Assembly (NCBI RefSeq): GCF_029094525.1
Contig: NZ_CP119107.1
Coordinates: forward strand, 2,356,001 to 2,420,000
Reading direction: 5' to 3'
DNA length: 64,000 bases
Source: Pullulanibacillus sp. KACC 23026
Lineage (GTDB): Bacteria > Bacillota > Bacilli > Bacillales > Sporolactobacillaceae
Positions within the stretch are counted from its first letter, which is position 1, and each line of letters begins with the position of its first letter. The position numbers and the translations under genes were made by a program. A model generated the notes under the pieces. It worked only from the letters and a program-made list of their open reading frames with translations, searched no databases and was not told where the DNA came from. This document shows, in pieces, positions 1 through 8,624 of the stretch.

Positions 1-215
1 TTCGTTAACTTAGAAAATCTTGCAATCCATTCTTTAAAACCGAATGTTACAACCACTATAAAAAAGTCGTGACTAGTTTGTTTAGGGTTCAAAGCGGAGG
101 GTCATTGAAAGATCTCAAAAAATGAAATTTACTCCAGCAGGATTTATGAACGTTTAAACCTCCCCTCTTTCCCAAATAATAGACATGTAATCCAATTAAA
201 TGAGGAGGTCATTAC

Positions 216-659
216 ATGTCTAGTCCAACCCCGAGCGACGTTTTGAATCAATTAGTGAGTATGAAAGATGAAATTAAAGAGGTATTAGAGTCGATCCATT
301 TTGGACCAGATCAAAATCTAAATGTCAATTTTGCAGATCCTAACGATATTTTTCTTAATAATGAATGCGGGTATATCATCTCGAAGCTTGAGGATATTCA
401 TCATCAATTAAACTATTTGAGCCATCCGATAATTGAAGAGGGGACCCTTTATAAAAGGCCGAATGGTCGATATGCCATCTCTGATAAATATGAATTCACG
501 ACTGGGAGTCTGATTGAAGTTCTGGTACATAATCATGAAGATGATCATGAATCCTGGGTTGAAACACGAATTGAGGAGCAAAACGGTGATTATTATTTTC
601 ACCACATTAAGGATCTTCCGTTAGAAGGCGCACATGTCCGCAGAAGGGCTTATGTTTAA
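216..659 (+). CDS. DUF5348-like hypothetical protein
   Basis: This gene encodes a 147-residue soluble acidic protein of unknown function. The second half (about residues 75-147) has the look of DUF5348: it opens with GTLYKRPNGRY, carries a central WVETRIE segment and ends in an arginine cluster (VRRR). The first 70 residues are helical and form an extra N-terminal region. The start is well supported by GAGGAGG at 202-208, eight bases before the ATG. The gene stands alone and is followed by a strong terminator at 736-780. DUF5348 proteins are often seen on plasmids and integrative elements, but nothing else here points to such an element. The family assignment is from memory of motif shape and is moderately sure; no function can be given. 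Confidence 0.6.
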   Translation: MSSPTPSDVLNQLVSMKDEIKEVLESIHFGPDQNLNVNFADPNDIFLNNECGYIISKLEDIHHQLNYLSHPIIEEGTLYKRPNGRYAISDKYEFTTGSLIEVLVHNHEDDHESWVETRIEEQNGDYYFHHIKDLPLEGAHVRRRAYV

Positions 660-735
660 AGCCAAGTTCTTTGCCGATTGAAGTTTAACAAGAGTGATGT
701 TCTCAATTTTTCGTTCGAACAGCCTTTTTTCTAGA

Positions 736-780
736 GGATAAAGACTTTCTATTTTAGGAAAGTCTTTATCCTTTTCTTTT
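736..780 (+). terminator. Rho-independent terminator
   Basis: A perfect 14-bp stem (GGATAAAGACTTTC at 736-749 and its complement at 758-771) is followed by a T-rich run. It ends the transcript of the gene at 216-659. Confidence 0.85.
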
Positions 781-832
781 TTTACGAACTAAAGTAACTT
801 TAAAACAAGCAGCCTATTTGGAGGAATTTGGC

Positions 833-1897
833 ATGAAAAAGATAGCGACAGATGTGCTTCAGTTTCGTGGATCGCATTATGATTTTGGATTGAAACAGGG
901 AGAAATGATAAGAGAGTCGATTTTAATAAGAAACAGGGAACGTCAATGGAAGGTGCGAAAACCGCTTTTTAGGATAGATGTAGAAGAGACCAAGGATGTT
1001 TACCGAAACTTGGCCCCTTTCATCTGGGAAGAATTAATGGGACTGCAAGAGGCACTGAAATGGGGAATGGAGCGAACCTTGCTGGAATTCGCGGGGTACA
1101 GGCTTAACGTGACGCCTTCAGGCTGTTCAATTTATGCAGGTGAAAATTATCTGATTCGCAATTATGATTATCACCCGAAGACATACGACGGGCGCTACAT
1201 GGTTTATCAGCCAACAGACGGAGGCTATGCGACCATTGGGGTTAGTCATAAAATTACCGGAAGAAGTGACGGAATGAACGAAAAAGGTCTGACAATGGGC
1301 TATACGTTTGTCAACCGGAAGCGTCCTGGAATCGGTATTTTATGCTATATGATTGGGAGACTCGTCCTTGAGCTTTGCGCAAATGCTGAAGAAGCCGTTG
1401 ATTTGCTGAAGGAGATTCCGCATCGAGGTTCTTTTAGCTATGTTCTTTATGATAAAACGAGTGAACGACCTTATATCGTAGAAGCCTCACCGAGAAGAGT
1501 GGAAGTCAGAAGGGATTATTCATGTACCAATCATTTTAAGATACAGAAAGAGGAGAATCGTCACTGTCTAGAGGATTCAAACAAAAGATTGGCTCTCATG
1601 AATGATCACTCCATGCAGGATTTGAATGAGAGTGAGGCTTTTCAGCTTTTAAATACGAAAGACAAAGGTGTCTTTTCTGATCTTTATGGAAGTTGGGCAG
1701 GCACGATTCACACGGCTGCCTATTTTCCGAGAGAATTGAGGGCTTGGTTTGCTTTAGGGGGAGATCAGGAACCAAAGCAATTTGATTTTTTGAAGTGGTT
1801 AACTGGAGAAAATTTCTCAGTTGATCAAATTGTTGGTCAGGTCAATACGGAAATTCCGTTTTTAAACATGGAAAAGGCAGACTGGTTTAAAAAATAA
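833..1897 (+). CDS. C45-family peptidase / acyltransferase-like Ntn hydrolase
   Basis: The 354-residue product resembles the acyl-CoA:6-aminopenicillanate acyltransferase (peptidase C45) branch of the Ntn-hydrolase and choloylglycine-hydrolase superfamily. The key motif is the GCS around Cys98 (numbered from this start), which would become the N-terminal nucleophile after autocleavage. It is followed by the typical IRNYDYHP segment, and further on by GMNEKGLTMG and SCTNHF-type motifs. There is no signal peptide, so it probably acts in the cytoplasm on amide bonds; the substrate is unknown. An upstream in-frame TTG at 818 overlaps the ribosome binding site (GGAGG at 820-824), so the ATG at 833, eight bases downstream, is the better start. 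It is monocistronic. Confidence 0.8.
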   Translation: MKKIATDVLQFRGSHYDFGLKQGEMIRESILIRNRERQWKVRKPLFRIDVEETKDVYRNLAPFIWEELMGLQEALKWGMERTLLEFAGYRLNVTPSGCSIYAGENYLIRNYDYHPKTYDGRYMVYQPTDGGYATIGVSHKITGRSDGMNEKGLTMGYTFVNRKRPGIGILCYMIGRLVLELCANAEEAVDLLKEIPHRGSFSYVLYDKTSERPYIVEASPRRVEVRRDYSCTNHFKIQKEENRHCLEDSNKRLALMNDHSMQDLNESEAFQLLNTKDKGVFSDLYGSWAGTIHTAAYFPRELRAWFALGGDQEPKQFDFLKWLTGENFSVDQIVGQVNTEIPFLNMEKADWFKK

Positions 1898-2009
1898 TGA
1901 TTGGTGTTAAGGAATAATTTAAAAAGGAATTATATTATTAACTTATTAGTGAAATTTTGAGGACAATTACTGTATAATTTTAATTATTTGAAGAAACGGA
2001 TGTGAAGCT

Positions 2010-3698
2010 ATGAGGAAACATAGGTGGATTAGGTGGCGTAAGACGATCCTCTGGCTCGCCGCTCTTGTATTAATCATTGCGATTGTAGGATTAGGAGGGC
2101 CGGCATACTGGCAGGTGGCTTTAAGCATCGGCGGACTTTTACTTCAACTCTTTTCAGCTATTCTTTTTATTATCATTCAGTTTGCGGCCATGTTTTGGTT
2201 CTTAGGGAGAGGGAGAACGTATTGGATCCTCCCTGGAGAGACCGGGTTTAGTTGGGAGGATTATCGGGGAAATCCCGAAATCGTTGAAAATGCTAAGCGG
2301 ATTACGACCCTGCTTAAGGGAGTAAAGGAATTTAAAGAAATGGGAGGAGAAGCGATTCGCGGATTGCTTCTGTGCGGTCCTCCAGGAACGGGTAAATCCT
2401 ATCTGGCGCAAGTTATTGCAAACGAAGCAAATGTCCCTTTTGCTTATGCTTCTGCGCCTAGTTTTCAAAACATGTTCTTTGGTGTGAGTAACTTAAAAGT
2501 GATGGGGATTTATCGAAAAGCTAGAAAATTAGCAAAAGTTTATGGGGCCTGCATTATCTTCATTGATGAAATCGATGCCATTGGTATGAGCCGACAATCG
2601 GGTACTGGTGGAGGGATGGGGATGTTCGGCATGGGCGGCTCTGGCCTCCTCAACGAACTGTTAATCCAAATGGATCCCCCTAATATCGACAACTCTAAAT
2701 TTGGGAAGTTCCTTCGATCACTTGGCTTAAGGAAAAAGAAAGCCGAACGTCCATCGGTTTTAACCATTGGCGCGACCAATCTTCCTGATGTCCTTGATCA
2801 GGCACTGCTTCGTCCGGGACGATTTGACCGGAAGCTTTGGGTGGATTCCCCCGATTATGATGGCCGAATTGATATCTTTAGCTATTATCTTCAAAAGGTG
2901 AAAAAGGATGATTCCCTAACACCTGAGAAGGTTGCTCTTGATACCATTGGCTATAGTCCTGCCCAAATAAAGCATATTGTTAATGAATCAGTCGTTATCG
3001 CCCATCAGCGCGGTGCAGAAACGATGAATTACGAAGATTTCAGAGAGGCTATGGAAACGTATGAGTGGGGGCTTAAACAGCCGCTTCGTTCGATGAGTGA
3101 GGAAGAGAAGCGAAATGTCGCTTACCACGAAGCCGGTCATGCTGTCGCCCAATTCCTTCTAAAACCTCATGATCGGGTTTGGAAAGTGACGATTATTCGT
3201 CGCGGCGACGCTTTAGGTCTTGCGTCGACTAAGCCGACTCATGAACGTTATAACCGATCTGACAGTGAAATTTTAGCTGAAATTCAAGTTTGTTTGGCAG
3301 CCCGTGCCGTGGAGGAAGAGTTCTTAGGGAAGAAATTAAATGGGGTCACATCTGATCTTCAACAAGCGACTGAACTGGCAGGTGCTTACTTAGGCCTAGT
3401 CGGGATGGGAGATGAGCTTTTTAGCTGGCTTGCTGTAGGCAATCAAATGGATGGCCTTAAAAACCTCCGACCTAAGATTAATCTCTTATTAAATGACCAA
3501 ATGAAACAAGTCAAACACCTCGTTACGGAAAACAACGCATTTGTTCATCGTATTGCTGAAGAGTTACTTTCACGAGGCGATTTAACAGGTGATGAAATTG
3601 AAAAAATGTATGTCGATATATATGGCTACACACGTCCAAACCCGCCGCAATTAAGCTTAACGAAAGACTTATTCGCATCCAAAACTCAGAACGATTGA
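2010..3698 (+). CDS. FtsH-like membrane AAA+ zinc metalloprotease
   Basis: This is a 562-residue membrane-anchored AAA+ protease of the FtsH (M41) type. Two hydrophobic segments (about 13-30 and 37-66) are followed by an AAA domain with Walker A GPPGTGKS (123-130), Walker B IIFIDEID (182-189) and arginine-finger motif RPGRFDR (268-274), and then by a peptidase domain with HEAGH (373-377) and the third zinc ligand in SDLQQAT (Asp449). It differs from housekeeping FtsH in having almost no external domain between the membrane segments and in carrying an insertion of about 25 residues before GATN (about 225-250). It is therefore probably a second, specialised FtsH paralogue rather than the cell's main one. 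The ribosome binding site is weak. A terminator follows at 3741. Confidence 0.88.
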   Translation: MRKHRWIRWRKTILWLAALVLIIAIVGLGGPAYWQVALSIGGLLLQLFSAILFIIIQFAAMFWFLGRGRTYWILPGETGFSWEDYRGNPEIVENAKRITTLLKGVKEFKEMGGEAIRGLLLCGPPGTGKSYLAQVIANEANVPFAYASAPSFQNMFFGVSNLKVMGIYRKARKLAKVYGACIIFIDEIDAIGMSRQSGTGGGMGMFGMGGSGLLNELLIQMDPPNIDNSKFGKFLRSLGLRKKKAERPSVLTIGATNLPDVLDQALLRPGRFDRKLWVDSPDYDGRIDIFSYYLQKVKKDDSLTPEKVALDTIGYSPAQIKHIVNESVVIAHQRGAETMNYEDFREAMETYEWGLKQPLRSMSEEEKRNVAYHEAGHAVAQFLLKPHDRVWKVTIIRRGDALGLASTKPTHERYNRSDSEILAEIQVCLAARAVEEEFLGKKLNGVTSDLQQATELAGAYLGLVGMGDELFSWLAVGNQMDGLKNLRPKINLLLNDQMKQVKHLVTENNAFVHRIAEELLSRGDLTGDEIEKMYVDIYGYTRPNPPQLSLTKDLFASKTQND

Positions 3699-3740
3699 CT
3701 CTGAACGTGTTATACAAACACCCCATTATTTATTTATGCA

Positions 3741-3772
3741 GACCATTCGCTTAATCGGAATGGTCTTTTTCT
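3741..3772 (+). terminator. Rho-independent terminator
   Basis: GACCATTC (3741-3748) pairs with GAATGGTC (3758-3765) and is followed by a T run. It ends the FtsH-like gene. Confidence 0.85.
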
Positions 3773-3847
3773 TTGTTTCGGAAATTGTGAAAATCTCGAC
3801 TTGAGGATAAATCGCCATTAAAACATCGCTTTTAAGTGCGAAATAAC

Positions 3848-3878
3848 CTCGCTTTCCGCGGGCGCGGCTCCTACTTGG
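3848..3878. repeat. Fragment of GCTTTCCGCGGGC-type intergenic repeat
   Basis: CTCGCTTTCCGCGGGCGCGG resembles the left part of a fuller hairpin repeat at 60821-60926 (TCGCTTTCCGTGGGCACGG). Only the left arm is present here. Sequences of this kind are, from general knowledge, widespread in Bacillaceae intergenic DNA. Confidence 0.55.
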
Positions 3879-3914
3879 AAAACATCATGAACAAAATAAA
3901 ACCTAGTAAAATGG

Positions 3915-3944
3915 TTGTATTTATTTATCTTAATGCTGTATAAT
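3915..3944 (+). promoter_or_regulatory. Candidate sigma-A promoter of metY
   Basis: TTGTAT (3915-3920) and TATAAT (3939-3944) are separated by 18 bases. The predicted transcript would have a leader of about 145 nt containing a hairpin and a possible leader peptide before metY. Confidence 0.6.
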
Positions 3945-4000
3945 CAATATATTCTTAATAATCTATCTGTTGTTTTCGTACTGGTTTAGAATCTGTGATC

Positions 4001-4024
4001 AAAAGGAATGCCAGGATTCCTTTT
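4001..4024 (+). promoter_or_regulatory. Leader hairpin upstream of metY
   Basis: AAAAGGAAT (4001-4009) and ATTCCTTTT (4016-4024) form a perfect 9-bp inverted repeat around a 6-base loop. It has only a short T tract and lies in the metY leader, so it may be a regulatory hairpin or a weak attenuator. No S-box or T-box consensus was recognised. Confidence 0.4.
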
Positions 4025-4026
4025 AA

Positions 4027-5379
<1,353 letters not shown>

Positions 5380-5435
5380 CTAATCTTGTAAATAAAGGGA
5401 AAATGCAAGTTGACTAACACTATAATGAGCAGACA

Positions 5436-5467
5436 AAAGCTTGGGGGGTTCCCCAAGTTTTTGTTTT
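5436..5467 (+). terminator. Rho-independent terminator of metY
   Basis: The sequence AAAGCTTGGGG folds back on TTCCCCAAGTTTTT to give a GC-rich stem followed by T residues. Confidence 0.85.
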
Positions 5468-5489
5468 TAATAGGGGGACGCTAAAGCGG

Positions 5490-5690
5490 AGTTGATAAAT
5501 AAGCGGAGAATTTTCTCTTAATTAGGAAATCAAACTGAAAATAGCTTGAATAGACGGAGAAATTCCGGCTATTCACTCCAAAGAGCGTGGATTGGAGTCA
5601 TTTTGTCCTGCTTAACAGGAAAAACTCCGCTTATCTACCCGCATCTGAGCTTGATTTTGAAGTTTAACCGGAAATCCTCCGCTTATTATA
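5490..5690. repeat. Multi-hairpin intergenic repeat, copy 1 (degenerate)
   Basis: This stretch carries AAATAAGCGGAGAA, then AAATCAA, TGAAAATAGCT, TAGACGGAGAAATTCCG, a TCATTTTG segment and GGAAAAACTCCGCTTAT, in the same order, spacing and orientation as copy 2 at 61506-61705. The individual modules are short palindromes centred on GCGGARAAATTCCGC. In this copy the first palindrome is decayed. The rest of 5380-6137 holds the metY terminator but no supportable gene. Confidence 0.8.
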
Positions 5691-6137
5691 GAAGTTCATT
5701 ATTAGACGCCACAGCCGATTTTTGGTAATTAAGCTTAATGTCAACATTGAGTGCTTTTTCTTATCGTTCGAGTCGTACCCCTTCTATTAGGAACCTCTTA
5801 GCTTGCTTAGTAAGAGACTGTATTTGTCTATTAATAACTTTTGTTTTTCATGAATATAATGGGGGTGAGACAGGCTTTACGGCAAGGGAACGGATTAATA
5901 GACTTTTCACTTATATTAGTCGTTGTCTCATGAACCATTTAACTAAAAAACCTATCATACTCTAATCTTCTAAATCATTTGTGAAACGAGTCGGTTATTC
6001 TCATCCCAATAAACACGGTGTCCCAGGTTTTTCATAAATAAACGGCTTTCTCTTGTCATTCTTGCTTACCAGTGGTTACATAGATAAATTTATTGGCTAT
6101 TTTTTTGAAAGGGCGGTATACCCGGGGGGGAAGCGTA

Positions 6138-6593
6138 ATGTTCGTGGATATCATTACAAAGGCGATTTGTGGTAAAGGAAAAAAACTTTCAAATTCGCTA
6201 CACCAGGTGGGAACACAGCATCCGATTTCGAACCTATTAGGCTGTTGGATTCTTAATCATCGTTTTAAAGCTAACCGGGACAATCAATCTGTCATTGTAC
6301 AAGGGACTTATGAGATACACCTTTGGTACGCATATGAGAAGGATACCCATACAGAAATTGCCAAAACTTCAGTACAGTATGAGGATCAATTAACTGTTCT
6401 CATCCAAAATGAAAATTTGATAAGCGACGAGTTGGATATCCACGTTAAATTCCTCCATCAGCCCAATTGCATTGACACGACCTTTAAGCAACTCGGTAAC
6501 CAGGTGTTAGTTAAAACAGAGCATGAATGGTTAGCGATTATCATTGGGGAAACACAGTTAAAAGTAGAAGCAAAGGATTCTAATGAGACGTGA
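6138..6593 (+). CDS. cotE: CotE-type outer spore coat morphogenetic protein
   Basis: The 151-residue product closely resembles CotE, the protein that directs assembly of the outer spore coat in Bacillus. Diagnostic stretches are DIITKAICGKGKK at the N-terminus, NLLGCWILNH near residue 35, the YEIHLWYAY segment and the FLHQPNCIDTTF block, all of which have direct CotE counterparts. The acidic C-terminal tail of B. subtilis CotE is nearly absent. ATG 6138 follows a G-rich ribosome binding site (6124-6130); an upstream TTG at 6093 lacks one. Two further coat-type genes follow. In B. subtilis cotE sits next to mutSL, so this context differs. Confidence 0.85.
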   Translation: MFVDIITKAICGKGKKLSNSLHQVGTQHPISNLLGCWILNHRFKANRDNQSVIVQGTYEIHLWYAYEKDTHTEIAKTSVQYEDQLTVLIQNENLISDELDIHVKFLHQPNCIDTTFKQLGNQVLVKTEHEWLAIIIGETQLKVEAKDSNET

Positions 6594-6674
6594 TTAAACC
6601 TTTACTAGATTAATGACTCTAGTAAGGCTGTCACGATCTGAAAAAATTGGATGAATAGATTAAGTGGATTGTCC

Positions 6675-6703
6675 ACTCCCTTTCATTTTGACGGCATATT
6701 CTA
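6675..6703 (+). promoter_or_regulatory. Candidate sigma-K promoter of the coat gene at 6743
   Basis: CATATTCTA at 6695-6703 fits the sigma-K -10 consensus CATANNNTA, with an AC dinucleotide about 18 bases upstream as a weak -35. Late mother-cell expression would suit a coat or exosporium protein. Confidence 0.35.
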
Positions 6704-6742
6704 TCATGAAGTAAAAAATGAAAGGAAAGGTGGAAACCTATT

Positions 6743-7519
6743 ATGTTTGATCAGCATCATTCAAGCATGGACAACCATCCTGATTATCCAAAGACATCAG
6801 TTCCAAACTTTGCGAGCAATCAATCGCTGACTCCACAAGTTGTCAATGGTCAATTCTATGCAAAAGTTCCGGTTGTTCTTGCTGAAACAACAGTTCAAAT
6901 CCCTCTCGACTCTCATATTAAATTTCCTGAACCTGTATTAGAAATCAAACAAGTTAAGAAAAACCTTAAAGTGACACAATGCCGTTTGTTACTTCCAACT
7001 AGAAAATTGTTTATTAAGGGCTTCGTCCGCAAAAATATCCAATACGCCGCACCTGTTAACGGAAATAAAAAATGGGTAGAGTCGAAGATCAAATCTCTGA
7101 CTGTCGATATTCCGTTTAGTGTGTATACTGAAGTGGATTTTATTAATCAACCCCAATTTTCAACGACTCCTACCACTCAAAACTTCTCCTATTTTAAAAG
7201 TCAACCGCTTCCTAGTGGTTTCTCGCAAAAAGACCAATTGCTTTCGGGTGACCTGTCTGAATTTAATCAGATCAGCGGCGAAGTTTTCAATGAACTCCCT
7301 TATTGCGAACTTCTTTCCAGCCAATTTGTAGAAATGGATGAATATTTGGACCAAAAAATGGGTGACGTTTATAACGAGCATAATTTTAAAATAGACGCTC
7401 CGTTTGAAGAAGGGTCTTTCCAAACAGTCGAGGAAAAAATGGTTATTGAATTGTCCTTAAAGGTTTTGCAAAATCAACAAGCGTCGTTTGGAAACAACTC
7501 CTCAGATGATGATTGTTAA
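6743..7519 (+). CDS. CsxC-like spore coat/exosporium protein
   Basis: The 258-residue product has a central domain (about 38-130) beginning with KVPVVLAETTVQIPLD, then PEPVLEIKQVKKN and RKLFIKGFVRKNIQYA. This pattern is typical of CsxC-family and SPOCS-like (DUF3794-related) proteins of spore surface layers in Bacillales and Clostridia. The N-terminal 35 residues are rich in His, Pro, Asn and Ser, and the C-terminal third is acidic and low in complexity. AGGAAAGG upstream supports the start. The gene lies between cotE and a diverged paralogue (7629-8258), giving a coat cluster. The family assignment is by motif memory; a structural role in the spore surface is inferred. Confidence 0.65.
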   Translation: MFDQHHSSMDNHPDYPKTSVPNFASNQSLTPQVVNGQFYAKVPVVLAETTVQIPLDSHIKFPEPVLEIKQVKKNLKVTQCRLLLPTRKLFIKGFVRKNIQYAAPVNGNKKWVESKIKSLTVDIPFSVYTEVDFINQPQFSTTPTTQNFSYFKSQPLPSGFSQKDQLLSGDLSEFNQISGEVFNELPYCELLSSQFVEMDEYLDQKMGDVYNEHNFKIDAPFEEGSFQTVEEKMVIELSLKVLQNQQASFGNNSSDDDC

Positions 7520-7532
7520 TTTGATGTAGTGA

Positions 7533-7560
7533 AGAGATCCTTAACAGGGTCTCTTTTTTG
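7533..7560 (+). terminator. Rho-independent terminator
   Basis: AGAGATCC (7533-7540) pairs with GGGTCTCT (7547-7554), with one G-T pair, followed by six T residues. Confidence 0.75.
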
Positions 7561-7628
7561 ATTTTTAGATGAACTGGTTCTATGACTTTTTTTTTCACCA
7601 TAAAGGTTTATACAGGAGGGGTGTTGTG

Positions 7629-8258
7629 ATGAGTGATATCCATAAATCTCATTTTCCAGCCATGAGTAATAGACTTAATAAGAGCTTGTCTAATCAAAGC
7701 GCATTAGTTGTTAGGGATAGGGTGGAGGCTTCACAAGCGGCGTTGACCCGTTGCCAGGTGGCAATTGCCCAACCTATTTTTAATTTTAGCGTAGAGAAGC
7801 AGGTACAACTCCATCAACCTGTTCAAGAAATAAGCGACAGGGATTGGGAGGTTTACTTGGATCGTCATCAACTGCATTTACAAAGTCAGCAGTTATGGCT
7901 TTCAGGGAGGATTAAAGCCGAGATTTCTTATATCGATGCCTTAACGCAGGAGCTTACGATGGAACAATTTAGTCTCCCTTGGAAGACTGTTCAGCCCATC
8001 GCTTTTACCTATCCCCCTGTTCAACCGAAAGAAGCAATTAAGGAGAACGTTATGTTTGCCTTGCCGGATGAGAGTCCAATTTACCATTATGTACATAAAC
8101 ATTTTTACAATGAACCGACACATGTTAGCTTGGACTGGTCGACTATCACGTTTTCGGAGGACCTTGACGAAAGCTACAAACTCCCTATTATTTATTATCA
8201 ACTGGACATCGAGCTTGCTTGTCATCTTTTTCAATATCAGCTTTTATCAATGAAATAG
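7629..8258 (+). CDS. Diverged paralogue of the CsxC-like coat protein
   Basis: This 209-residue protein aligns by eye with the preceding coat protein. CQVAIAQPIFNFSVEKQVQL corresponds to VPVVLAETTVQI, PVQEI to PVLEI, and QQLWLSGRIKAEISYID to RKLFIKGFVRKNIQYA. The conserved lysine/arginine run between these blocks is lost, so it is a diverged duplicate of the same domain. ATG 7629 is chosen because AGGAGG lies at 7614-7619; the longer frame from 7569 has no ribosome binding site. It is probably another spore surface protein. No function beyond that can be read from the sequence. Confidence 0.6.
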   Translation: MSDIHKSHFPAMSNRLNKSLSNQSALVVRDRVEASQAALTRCQVAIAQPIFNFSVEKQVQLHQPVQEISDRDWEVYLDRHQLHLQSQQLWLSGRIKAEISYIDALTQELTMEQFSLPWKTVQPIAFTYPPVQPKEAIKENVMFALPDESPIYHYVHKHFYNEPTHVSLDWSTITFSEDLDESYKLPIIYYQLDIELACHLFQYQLLSMK

Positions 8259-8624
8259 CTAGCATGAAACAAACCTTTCATTTAATGAAGACCTTGCGTG
8301 AGAAGGTCGTTATCTCTTTTCGATAAGCGTTATAAAAAACTATATAAATAGAGTTGTCCAGACAAAGTAATGCTTTGAGGGTACGGGTTCTTTAAAAGTT
8401 TTTAGCGTACAATGACAGTTTGAAATGAATAAAGGAGGTCCATGCAGTGGTCTAATTGATCGCTGTAGTTTTTTTGTACGATCAAAAAGTAGTGTTTAAA
8501 ATCCTAAGAGAACGAGTTTTTCCAAAATAAGGAGCATGCAAAAAGAAATAGAACTCGAGAAAGAATATCAACCGTTGTAAACAGAGAACCTAACTGTATA
8601 TTTCCACTGCTAGGAGGGATTTAA
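8259..8624 (+). other. Leader/intergenic region of the amino-acid permease
   Basis: The region has a weak terminator-like hairpin (8289-8307) for the upstream coat gene and then about 300 bases before the permease. It contains a very short frame with a good ribosome binding site (AAAGGAGG then ATG 8442, encoding MQWSN) that overlaps one arm of an inverted repeat, TTGATCG (8456-8462) and CGATCAA (8479-8485), enclosing a T-rich loop. No T-box consensus was found. Confidence 0.4.

Noticed and set aside
5546-5965. Two short plus-strand reading frames (60 and 75 codons)
   Set aside because: They lie within or next to the multi-hairpin repeat, have no ribosome binding site and no family resemblance.
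8380-8420. T-box-like GAGGGTACGGG before the permease
   Set aside because: It does not match the T-box core AGGGTGGNACCGCG, and no antiterminator or specifier structure could be drawn.
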